Assembly: GCF_036373705.1 (NCBI RefSeq)
Contig: NC_089856.1
Coordinates: 349,501-413,500 of the forward strand
Direction of reading: 5' to 3'
Source: Amia ocellicauda
Taxonomy: Eukaryota; Chordata; Actinopteri; Amiiformes; Amiidae
DNA length: 64,000 nt
The notes beneath the pieces are model-generated. The model was not told the DNA's origin. It saw only the letters and a list, made by a program, of their open reading frames with translations, and searched no databases. A program made the position numbers and the translations under genes. Below, piece after piece: positions 54,081-64,000 of this stretch. The first letter of the stretch is position 1; each line of letters opens with the position of its first letter.

Positions 54081-55930
54081 TGACATGTCAAATTAAAAAT
54101 TGAGTATATCTTGTATAGTCCGATGAATAGAGCACCAAAATGGTTCGATAGCCATACTTCCTGCCCTGGCTGATATTGAGGAGCTGGTCTCCGGTGATGG
54201 TCTGCCGGTGCCTTCTGGTAATGGATGGCTCAGTTGAGATGCGTGTGAGCTGTTTGCCTGACTGCAGCGCTTTGGCGTAGATACCATCCAATCTCTTGAT
54301 TTACTAATTCAGTCTGACCATTGGACTGGGGATGGTAGCCTGAAGAGAGACTTATGTTTACATGCAGAGCTTTAAAGAAGGCAGACCATACCCTGGAGGT
54401 GAATTGAGATCCCTGATCGGACACGATGTCCTCCAGCAAACCGTAGAATCTGAAGATGCGATGTAACAGGGTTTCGGCAGTGTCCAGTGCAGTAGGAAGA
54501 TCTTTAAGGGGATCAAGCTTGCAAGATTTAGGAAATAGAGCGACTGTCACAAGTATGGTGGTATAGCCCAGGGAGTTTGGCAGATCAGTAATATATCAAT
54601 AGCGATATAGAGGTTCAAGGAGACTTACAGGGTGTTGATGGGGGGATTTAGATTGAGCCCAGGGTTGACAGGCAGCAATGAAGCAGGTGACATCAGTAAA
54701 CAAGGTGGGCCACCAGAACTTTTTTCGGACCAGAGTGACTGTAGGATTAATCCCGGGATGACCGGAGGTGGGAGTTGAATGAAGTCAATGAAGCAACTGG
54801 GAACATACAGAGGCAGGGACATATGTGCGGTTAGGTGGACAGTTAGATGGAGCTGGGTCAGTAGTGAGTGCTTGTTGAATATGATCCATTATATCCCAGT
54901 GGATGGGAGCCACAAAGCAGGTAGAAGGGAGAATGGGTTCTGTAGTGGAAGGAAGGCAGTCTGATTGTCAAATAGTCTGAGTGTCTGCTTTTGTATTCTT
55001 AGAGCCAGGCCGGTATGTGAGAATGAACTGGAGTCAAAACAAAAGGTGGCGTGGTCGTGAGTGTGTCGCCCATACGCACCCCATAGGCGGTGACACGTTT
55101 TTACATAAAGTTCATTCTGCAACAGACACAGGAGCACCTGGCAGACATGGGAAATATGTTCAGAACGTAGGGGTATACATGAAAATATCATCAATATAGG
55201 TGATGACAAAGCCATTTAAATAGGGTCTCAGTACCTCGGTAACAAAAGCCTGAAAAACAGAGGGGGCATTGACAAGACCAAAGGGCATAACGAGGTACTC
55301 ATAATGGCCATCGGCAGTAATGAAAGCAGTATTCCACTCATCCCCCTCTTTAATTCTGATCAGGTTGAAGGCGCTTCTCAGGTCTAATTTTGTAAAAATA
55401 CTGGGCTCCACGTACCTGTTCCAGAGAGGTGGGTACCAAGGATAGAGGGTAATGGTATTTAACAGTGACAAAATTAAGTCCTCTGTAATCAGTACATGGC
55501 CAAAGTCCGCCATCCTTTTTGGCCACAAAATAGAAGCTTGCCGCAGCTGGTGAAGTGGAAGGACGAATGATGCCTTGTTCCAGAGCTTCCTTAATGTATT
55601 CCTCCATGGCCTGAGATTCCGGGAGTGAAAGAAGATGAATATGACCCCTTGGTGGAGCTGAGCCTGGGAGGAGATCAATGGCACAGTCCCAGGGTCTTTG
55701 AAGTGGCAACTGGGATGTGACATGCAAGCCAAGGAAGTCCTGGACTGAGATCCGCACCAGGGGAATCTGTAGCCAGGAGGGAGAGTTCTTCTATGTGGAG
55801 AATACCTATTTGGAGACAGAGAGGGACTGTTTGGTGATTTTCGCTTTGATGTGTATGGGTAACTAGCAGGCATTGGGTGCTACTCACTGCGGGATCTCTG
55901 GAAGTGCCAGGGCAGACAGGGCAGGTGTCA
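54080..55930 (-). mobile_element. Ty3/gypsy LTR retrotransposon fossil (pol)
   Basis: Minus strand carries pieces of pol in the Ty3/gypsy order: reverse transcriptase (55160-55870, with [29 protein letters not shown] and ITYIDDI), then the region toward integrase, with an integrase core (54230-54550, [12 protein letters not shown] and [13 protein letters not shown]). It is broken in several places and old-looking. No flanking LTRs recognised and no complete gag seen here. Confidence 0.88.
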
Positions 55931-56180
55931 CGTCCCTCCTGACTGATCTGGAATCTAGTAAGACATGATCTGCCTCATCTAAACCCATGTTGACTATCTC
56001 CAAGAATATGGTTTTCATTAAGATGCTACTATTTTTTCTGTCTAATCCAACATTTTACAGGTGATGCAGGTGAGACTGATTGGTCTAATTTCCTGGCTCA
56101 GTTTTATCCCCTTTCTTTTGGATTGGTATGACATTTGCTGTCTTCCATTCAGTTGGCACATCTTCTGTTCTAAGTGTCAT
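55931..56180 (-). mobile_element. CR1-like LINE fragment
   Basis: Minus-strand match to the RT N-terminal region (plus-strand TAAGACATGATCTGCCTCAT, TTGACTATCTCCAAGAATAT, GGTGATGCAGGTGAGACTGA), degraded by small deletions. The duplicated block described in findings starts inside it at 56048. Confidence 0.8.
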
Positions 56181-56495
56181 GTCTTTGCCAAGGTCAGCGT
56201 TTCCCCGTAATCAACTGCTAGACAACTTCTCAATTCTCGATTTGCTATACCAACGAACAGTTGGTCCCTCAAATGCTAATGCAAAACCTCCCCAAACTGA
56301 CATGGTTCAGCGAGTCCCTATGTACTGTGACACTGACTCTGACTGCATTTGCTGGCAGCTATCAAAAGCATATCGATCCGTCACTACGTTTCTTTGTGGC
56401 TCAAATCGCTCCCGCATCACCCTCAGTAATTCCTCTAGTTTTAATTCCTGAGTACTTCTTGGAGCGATTAAGTCTTGTAACAAGGCACAATTCCA
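56181..56495 (-). mobile_element. Ty3/gypsy gag-like fragment
   Basis: Short minus-strand frame (56307-56501) with LEELLRVMRERFEPQ and CQQMQSESVSQYIGTR, typical of the capsid-region end of Ty3/gypsy gag. A fossil fragment lying between two LINE pieces. Confidence 0.55.
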
Positions 56496-56735
56496 TAGCA
56501 CAGGCTATTCAAAGGGACTTAGATAATATTCAGTTGTGGGCCGACACCTGGCAGATGAAATTCAATGTGGACGAGTGCAAGGTAATACATGCAGGTAACA
56601 AAAATGTCCACTATAATTACACTATGGGAGGAATAGAACTAGATGAAGTAACGCATGAGAAAGACCTAGGAGTCTATGTGGACTCCTCACTTTCTCCATC
56701 CAAACAATGTGGGGTAGCAATACAAAATGTCAGTT
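56496..56735 (+). mobile_element. CR1-like LINE fragment
   Basis: Plus-strand IQRDLDNIQLWADTWQMKFN to THEKDLGVYVDSSLSPSKQ, ending abruptly. 56736-57070 has no recognised feature apart from a (T)n run near 56930. Confidence 0.85.
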
Positions 56736-57066
56736 TGATCTTTCAGCATTATATTTATGATGATTTTAAGACAGCTTTATGTTGACATAATTTAAGGCAT
56801 TCATTTCTTCTTTTGTAAAGTTGGCCTTTCTTGAGCTACCTGCTGCCATTTCATTGTACTTTAAAATTGATTGCCGAGTCACTGATTTTCCCAGCAGATT
56901 CCTAATCTAAGCAGGAAATCTTTAGAAATGTTTTTTTTTTCAGTTTCAATTCTGTTTAACTGTGTACAGAATGGTACAAATCCTGACTTGATCATAGGAA
57001 GGTGTGAAACCAAATAAAGCAGATAGTCTGCATTCCTATGCTGTGTATGCTATACTAATTTTATAC

Positions 57067-57071
<5 letters not shown>

Positions 57072-57101
<30 letters not shown>
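57072..57101. repeat. (TA)n tract
   Basis: TA repeat flanking the family B transposon; the proposed opening point of the duplicated circle lies here. Confidence 0.85.
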
Positions 57102-57106
<5 letters not shown>

Positions 57107-58298
57107 TCACCTAAAGGATTATTAGGAACACCATACTAATACTGTGTTTGACCCCCTTTCGCCTTCAGAACTGCCTTAATTCTAAGTGGCATTGATTCAA
57201 CAAGGTGCTGAAAGCATTCTTTAGAAATGTTGGCCCATATTGATAGGATAGCATCTTGTAGTTGATGGAGATTTGTGGGATGCACATCCAGGGCACAAAG
57301 CTCCCGTTCCACCACATCCCAAAGATGCTCTATTGGGTTGAGATCTGGTGACTGTGGGGGCCAGTTTAGTACAGTGAACTCATTGTCATGTTCAAGAAAC
57401 CATTTAAAAATGATTCGACCTTTGTGACATGGTGCATTATCCTGCTGGAAGTAGCCATCAGAGGATGGGTACATGGTGGTCATAAAGGGATGGACATGGT
57501 CAGAAACGATGCTCAAGTAGGCCGTGGCATTTAAATGATGCCCAATTGGCACTAAGGGGCCTAAAGTGTGCCAAGAAAACATCCCCCACACCATTACACC
57601 ACCACCACCAGCCTGCACAGTGGTAACAAGGCATGATGGATCCTTGTTCTCATTCTGTTTATGCCAAATTCTGACTCTACCATCTGAATGTCTCAACAGA
57701 AATCGAGACTCATCAGACCAGGCAACATTTTTTCAGTCTTCAACTGTCCAATTTTGATGAGCTTGTGCAAATTGTAGCCTCTTTTTCCTATTTGTAGTTC
57801 AGATGAGTGGTACCCGGTGGGGTCCTCTGCTGTTGAAGCCCATCCGCCTCAAGGTTGTACGTGTTGTGGCTTCACAAATGCTTTGCTGCATACCTCGGTT
57901 GTAACGAGTGGTTATTTCAGTCAAAGTTACTCTTCTATCAGCTTGAATCAGTCGGCCCATTCTGCTCTGACCTCTAGCATCAACAAGGCATTTTCGCCCA
58001 CAGGACTGCCGCATACTGGATGTTTTTCCCTTTTCACACCATTCTTTGTAAACCATAGAAATGGTTGTGCGTGAAAATCCCAGTAACTGAGCAGATTGTG
58101 AAATACTCAGACTGGCCCGTCTGGCACCAACAACCATGCCACGCTCAAAATTGCTTAAATCACCTTTCTTTCCCATTCAGACATTCAGTTTGGAGTTCAG
58201 GAGATTGTCTTGACCAGGACCACACCCCTAAATGCATTGAAGCAACTGCCATGTGATTGGTTGAACAGGTGTTCCTAATAATCCTTTAGGTGAGTGTA
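57102..58298 (-). mobile_element. Tc1/mariner transposon, family B, full length with two stops
   Basis: Both terminal repeats present (TACACTCACCTAAAGG ... CCTTTAGGTGAGTGTA), about 1.2 kb. Minus-strand transposase: MGKKGDLSNFERGMVVGARR, helix-turn-helix SISQSAQLLGFSRTTISMVY, WSDESRF (first D), QQDNAPCHKG (second D), [15 protein letters not shown] (E). The two open parts (57799-58176 and 57136-57696) are in one frame separated by two TGA codons (after RVPLI and after TVED). Otherwise it is intact, so recently inactivated. Confidence 0.92.
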
Positions 58299-58308
58299 TA
58301 TATATACA

Positions 58309-60656
58309 CAGTGAGGGAAAAAAGTATTTGATCCCCTGCTGATTTTTGCCCACTGACAAAGAAATGATCAGTCTATAATTTTAATGGTAGGTGTATTTTA
58401 ATAGTGAGAGACAGAATAACAACATAAAAATCCAGAAAAACGCATTTCAAAAAAGTTGTAAATTGATTTGATGTTAATGAGGGAAATAAGTATTTGACCC
58501 CTTCGACTTAGTACTTGGTGGCAAAACCCTTGTTGGCAATCACAGAGGTCAGACATTTCTTGTAGTTGGCCACCAGGTTTGCACACATCTCAGGAGGGAT
58601 TTTGTCCCACTCCTCTTTGTAGATCCTCTCCAAGTCATTAAGGTTTCGAGGCTGACGTTTGACAACTCGAACCTTCAGCTCCCTCCACAGATTTTCTATG
58701 GGATTAAGGTCTGGAGACTGGCTAGGCCACTCCAGGACCTTAATGTGCTTCTTCTTGAGCCACTCCTTTCTTGCCTTGGCTGTGTGTTTTGGTTCATTGT
58801 CATGCTGGAATACCCATCCACGACCCATTTTCAATGCCCTGGCTGAGGGAAGGAGGTTCTCACCCAAGATTTGATGGTACATGGCCCCGTCCATCGTCCC
58901 TTTGATGCGGTGCAGTTGTCCTGTCCCCGTAGCAGAAAAACACGCCCAAAGCATAATTGTTAGGTACAACTTGACTGCCAGTCAAAACCCTTCAGGTACA
59001 TGTGGATCGCTTCCCAAGTGTATCACAGCAACAGTAGGAACCCTTCAGTGCATTACGAGCCCGGGAAGTAAAGTCACCGACACAATGTCTTCAGTTTATT
59101 TTTGCAACAACACACACTTTTATAAATGTCAGAAGTTTGTTTGCCAAGAGTTCCGGGGCAGGAACATACAGATATTACAAACATATTACAGATCTAGTTG
59201 CTAGGCAGACATGAAATGTGTTCGATATCATAACTCCTAACACACTCGACAGTTTCAGTTGACATATCTGCACGGTTTGCCTAGCAGTAGATGATGTGGG
59301 ACTCTATCTTATTTCTGGTTTGTCTGAAGAGCAGTATGTATATTGTTTATGTTATTAGCTCTGAGCTGTTCCTCAAAATATAATCTAAATATAGGGAGTT
59401 TGTGGTTTGACATTTCCAAGATAGATTGGAGAAGGCCGTGAGTTCAAGTGTGTAGACTTTCACAGAAATAGTTATGCGCAAGTATGTTATTTATGATATT
59501 TCTGCAATTATGACAAATTTCAGCCCCCCTGCCACGGCAACATTTCCAGTGAGATATTTTAACAATGTTAACTCTGCAACTTCTGTTAATGGCTAATCCT
59601 ACAATAAGAATACAATACAATGAGTTACATGGTTACAGTAGGTTAAATAATCAGTATGCCCACCAAACTTAATTATCCCCAACAGTTAGTATATGAATAT
59701 GTTATATAAAAATCCTTACAATAATGTTTCCACCTCCATGTTTGACGGTGGGGATGGTGTTCTTGGGGTCATTCCTCCTCCTCCAAACACGGCGAGTTGA
59801 GTTGATGCCAAAGAGCTCGATTTTGGTCTCATCTGACCACAACACTTTCACCCCGTTCTCCTCTGAATCATTCAGATGTTCATTGGCAAACTTCAGACGG
59901 GCCTGTACATGTGCTTTCTTGAGCAGGGGGACCTTGCGGGCGCTGCAGGATTTCAGTCCTTCACGGCGTAGTGTGTTACCAATTGTTTTCTTGGTGACTA
60001 TGGTCCCAGCTGCCTTGAGATCATTAACAAGATCCTCCTGTGTAGTTCTGGGCTGATTCCTCACCGTTCTCATGATCATTGAAACTCCACAAGGTGAGAT
60101 CTTGCATGGAGCCCCAGAGCGAGGGAGACTGACAGTTATTTTGTGTTTCTTCCATTTGCGAATAATCGCACCAACTGTTGTCACCTTCTCACCAAGCTGC
60201 TTGGCGATGGTCTTGTAGCCCATTCCAGCCTTGTGTAGGTCTACAATCTTGTCCCTGACATCCTTGGACAGCTCTTTGGTCTTGGCCATGGTGGAGAGTT
60301 TGGAATCTGATTGATTGATTGCTTCTGTGGACAGGTGTCTTTTATACAGCTAACGAGCTGAGATTAGGAGCACTCCCTTTAAGAGAGTGCTCCTAATCTC
60401 AGCTCGTTACCTGTATAAAAGACACCTGGGAGCCAGAAATCTTGCTGATTGATAGGGGATCAAATACTTATTTCCCTCATTAACATGCAAATCAGTTTAT
60501 ACCTTTTTTGAAATGAGTTTTTCTGGATTTGTTTGTTGTTATTCTGTCTCTCACTGTTAAAATACACCTACCATTAAAATTATAGACTGATCATTTCTTT
60601 GTCAGTGGGCAAACGTACAAAATCAGCAGGGGATCAAATACTTTTTTCCCTCACTG
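58309..60656 (-). mobile_element. Tc1/mariner transposon copy 3, family A, split by a solo LTR
   Basis: Terminal repeats CAGTGAGGGAAAAAAGTATT (58309) and TTTTTTCCCTCACTG (60656) in TA context. The N-terminal half (59702-60289) starts [16 protein letters not shown] and holds the helix-turn-helix and [10 protein letters not shown]. The C-terminal half (58508-58969) holds [14 protein letters not shown] and [15 protein letters not shown] and ends NKGFATKY. Both halves are open, so the element was probably coding-intact when the LTR landed between them. Confidence 0.93.
58958..59720 (-). mobile_element. Solo LTR inserted in Tc1 copy 3
   Basis: A 763-bp insert with TG...CA ends (TGTTAGG ... CCTTACA) and a perfect 5-bp target duplication ATAAT (58953-58957, 59721-59725). 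Read on the minus strand it shows TTTATAAAAG and then AATAAACTGAAGAC about 25 bases later, as expected for a U3-R promoter and poly(A) signal. No internal retroviral genes. Younger than the transposon it interrupts. Family not identified. Confidence 0.85.
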
Positions 60657-60696
60657 TATATAATATATATATATATATATAAAATGTACTTTTGTT

Positions 60697-61705
60697 AGTA
60701 TAGCATACACAGCATAGGAATGCAGACTATCTGCTTTATTTGGTTTCACACCTTCCTATGATCAAGTCAGGATTTGTACCATTCTGTACACAGTTAAACA
60801 GAATTGAAACTGAAAAAAAAAACATTTCTAAAGATTTCCTGCTTAGATTAGGAATCTGCTGGGAAAATCAGTGACTCGGCAATCAATTTTAAAGTACAAT
60901 GAAATGGCAGCAGGTAGCTCAAGAAAGGCCAACTTTACAAAAGAAGAAATGAATGCCTTAAATTATGTCAACATAAAGCTGTCTTAAAATCATCATAAAT
61001 ATAATGCTGAAAGATCAAACTGACATTTTGTATTGCTACCCCACATTGTTTGGATGGAGAAAGTGAGGAGTCCACATAGACTCCTAGGTCTTTCTCATGC
61101 GTTACTTCATCTAGTTCTATTCCTCCCATAGTGTAATTATAGTGGACATTTTTGTTACCTGCATGTATTACCTTGCACTCGTCCACATTGAATTTCATCT
61201 GCCAGGTGTCGGCCCACAACTGAATATTATCTAAGTCCCTTTGAATAGCCTGTGCTATGGAATTGTGCCTTGTTACAAGACTTAATCGCTCCAAGAAGTA
61301 CTCAGGAATTAAAACTAGAGGAATTACTGAGGGCGATGCGGGAGCGATTTGAGCCACAAAGAAACGTAGTGACGGATCGATATGCTTTTGATAGCTGCCA
61401 GCAAATGCAGTCAGAGTCAGTGTCACAGTACATAGGGACTCGCTGAACCATGTCAGTTTGGGGAGGTTTTGCATTAGCATTTGAGGGACCAACTGTTCGT
61501 TGGTATAGCAAATCGAGAATTGAGAAGTTGTCTAGCAGTTGATTACGGGGAAACGCTGACCTTGGCAAAGACATGACACTTAGAACAGAAGATGTGCCAA
61601 CTGAATGGAAGACAGCAAATGTCACACCAATCCAAAAGAAAGGGGATAAAACTGAGCCAGGAAATTAGACCAATCAGTCTCACCTGCATCACCTGTAAAA
61701 TGTTG
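60697..61705 (-). repeat. Inverted copy of 56048-57054
   Basis: Reverse complement, nearly base-for-base, of the left block: same LINE piece (61020-61260), gag-like fragment and LINE piece (61560-61700). The translated pieces differ by single residues (for example LEELLRAMRERFE against LEELLRVMRERFE). Confidence 0.93.
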
Positions 61706-62285
61706 CCGTGGCAGGGGGGCTGAAATTTGTCATAATTGCAGAAATATCATAAATAACATACTTGCGCATAACTATTTCTGTGAAAGTCTACACACTTGAA
61801 CTCACGGCCTTCTCCAATCTATCTTGGAAATGTCAAACCACAAACTCCCTATATTTAGATTATATTTTGAGGAACAGCTCAGAGCTAATAACATAAACAA
61901 TATACATACTGCTCTTCAGACAAACCAGAAATAAGATAGAGTCCCACATCATCTACTGCTAGGCAAACCGTGCAGATATGTCAACTGAAACTGTCGAGTG
62001 TGTTAGGAGTTATGATATCGAACACATTTCATGTCTGCCTAGCAACTAGATCTGTAATATGTTTGTAATATCTGTATGTTCCTGCCCCGGAACTCTTGGC
62101 AAACAAACTTCTGACATTTATAAAAGTGTGTGTTGTTGCAAAAATAAACTGAAGACATTGTGTCGGTGACTTTACTTCCCGGGCTCGTAATGCACTGAAG
62201 GGTTCCTACTGTTGCTGTGATACACTTGGGAAGCGATCCACATGTACCTGAAGGGTTTTGACTGGCAGTCAAGTTGTACCTAACA
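61698..62285 (+). mobile_element. Partial inverted copy of the solo LTR
   Basis: Reverse complement of 58958-59545 (588 bp), ending CCTAACA then ATTAT at 62286-62290. Part of the permuted inverted duplication; the other end of the LTR is absent. Confidence 0.9.
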
Positions 62286-62934
62286 ATTATGCTTTGGGCG
62301 TGTTTTTCTGCTACGGGGACAGGACAACTGCACCGCATCAAAGGGACGATGGACGGGGCCATGTACCATCAAATCTTGGGTGAGAACCTCCTTCCCTCAG
62401 CCAGGGCATTGAAAATGGGTCGTGGATGGGTATTCCAGCATGACAATGAACCAAAACACACAGCCAAGGCAAGAAAGGAGTGGCTCAAGAAGAAGCACAT
62501 TAAGGTCCTGGAGTGGCCTAGCCAGTCTCCAGACCTTAATCCCATAGAAAATCTGTGGAGGGAGCTGAAGGTTCGAGTTGTCAAACGTCAGCCTCGAAAC
62601 CTTAATGACTTGGAGAGGATCTACAAAGAGGAGTGGGACAAAATCCCTCCTGAGATGTGTGCAAACCTGGTGGCCAACTACAAGAAATGTCTGACCTCTG
62701 TGATTGCCAACAAGGGTTTTGCCACCAAGTACTAAGTCGAAGGGGTCAAATACTTATTTCCCTCATTAACATCAAATCAATTTACAACTTTTTTGAAATG
62801 CGTTTTTCTGGATTTTTATGTTGTTATTCTGTCTCTCACTATTAAAATACACCTACCATTAAAATTATAGACTGATCATTTCTTTGTCAGTGGGCAAAAA
62901 TCAGCAGGGGATCAAATACTTTTTTCCCTCACTG
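62286..62934 (+). mobile_element. Inverted copy of the C-terminal half of Tc1 copy 3
   Basis: Plus-strand frame 62274-62735 reads the same transposase C-terminus as 58508-58969 ([37 protein letters not shown]), followed by the terminal repeat TTTTTTCCCTCACTG. Confidence 0.92.
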
Positions 62935-62944
62935 TGTATATATA

Positions 62945-64000
62945 TACACTCACCTAAAGGATTATTAGGAACACCTGTTCAATTTCTCATTAATGCAATT
63001 ATCTAACCAACCAATCACATGGCAGTTGCTTCAATGCATTTAGGGGTGTGGTCCTGGTCAAGACAATCTCCTGAACTCCAAACTGAATGTCTGAATGGGA
63101 AAGAAAGGTGATTTAAGCAATTTTGAGCGTGGCATGGTTGTTGGTGCCAGACGGGCCAGTCTGAGTATTTCACAATCTGCTCAGTTACTGGGATTTTCAC
63201 GCACAACCATTTCTATGGTTTACAAAGAATGGTGTGAAAAGGGAAAAACATCCAGTATGCGGCAGTCCTGTGGGCGAAAATGCCTTGTTGATGCTAGAGG
63301 TCAGAGCAGAATGGGCCGACTGATTCAAGCTGATAGAAGAGTAACTTTGACTGAAATAACCACTCGTTACAACCGAGGTATGCAGCAAAGCATTTGTGAA
63401 GCCACAACACGTACAACCTTGAGGCGGATGGGCTTCAACAGCAGAGGACCCCACCGGGTACCACTCATCTGAACTACAAATAGGAAAAAGAGGCTACAAT
63501 TTGCACAAGCTCATCAAAATTGGACAGTTGAAGACTGAAAAAATGTTGCCTGGTCTGATGAGTCTCGATTTCTGTTGAGACATTCAGATGGTAGAGTCAG
63601 AATTTGGCGTAAACAGAATGAGAACATGGATCCATCATGCCTTGTTACCACTGTGCAGGCTGGTGGTGGTGGTGTAATGGTGTGGGGGATGTTTTCTTGG
63701 CACACTTTAGGCCCCTTAGTGCCAATTGGGCATCATTTAAATGCCACGGCCTACTTGAGCATTGTTTCTGACCATGTCCATCCCTTTATGACCACCATGT
63801 ACCCATCCTCTGATGGCTACTTCCAGCAGGATAATGCACCATGTCACAAAGGTCGAATCATTTTTAAATGGTTTCTTGAACATGACAATGAGTTCACTGT
63901 ACTAAACTGGCCCCCACAGTCACCAGATCTCAACCCAATAGAGCATCTTTGGGATGTGGTGGAACGGGAGCTTTGTGCCCTGGATGTGCATCCCACAAAT
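62945..64000 (+). mobile_element. Inverted copy of the family B transposon, runs off the window
   Basis: Reverse complement of 58298 down to about 57242. Transposase starts at 63095 (MGKKGDLSNFERGMVV) and shows the same two TGA codons as the left copy, then QQDNAPCHKG and [15 protein letters not shown] near the window end. It differs from the left copy at only a few bases (for example GAACATGGATCC against GAACAAGGATCC). Confidence 0.92.

Overview
The window is nuclear DNA of a ray-finned fish; the exact lineage cannot be fixed from sequence alone. Evidence is spliced vertebrate genes with GT-AG introns, vertebrate-type promoters (CRE, ETS), CR1-like LINEs, a tRNA-derived SINE and fish-type Tc1/mariner transposons. 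The gene set matches the human 19p13 neighbourhood. It is not bacterial: there are no operons, and most long open frames between exons are repeat shadows.

Region 1 (1-35,600) is gene-dense. In order: the 3' part of TRMT1 (+), WDR83OS/Asterix (-), WDR83 (+), MRI1 (+), FBXW9 (+), GNG14-like G-gamma (-) and DHPS (+). I resolved the coding exons by splice sites and reading phase. Predicted lengths match the families: WDR83OS 106 aa, WDR83 315, MRI1 355, GNG 72, DHPS 364. FBXW9 carries a 46-bp tandem duplication that breaks its frame. The genes are housekeeping: tRNA m2,2G modification, membrane-protein biogenesis (PAT complex), WD40 scaffolding, methionine salvage, ubiquitin ligase adaptor, G-protein signalling and hypusination of eIF5A. 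The 5' non-coding introns of FBXW9 and DHPS consist largely of minisatellite (about 3.3 kb and 1.7 kb).

Region 2 (35,600-54,000) is gene-poor and repeat-rich. It holds a Tx1-like LINE tail with a 17-bp target duplication, a CR1-like LINE interrupted by other elements and a SINE, an intronless testis-specific serine kinase gene (TSSK1/2-like, 369 aa, intact), DDE transposase relics and a cluster of Tc1-type elements set in (TA)n tracts.

Region 3 (54,000-64,000) holds a broken Ty3/gypsy fossil and two Tc1 families, one split by a solo LTR. From about 60,697 to the window end lies a near-identical inverted copy of 56,048-59,545 whose two blocks are in circularly permuted order. It is joined at an 8-bp microhomology, as expected of a re-inserted DNA circle or of an assembly error.

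The most unusual theme is local tandem duplication of exon edges, in five of the seven clustered genes. MRI1 has seven 38-bp copies of one 3' splice site and FBXW9 has about six extra copies of one 5' splice site.
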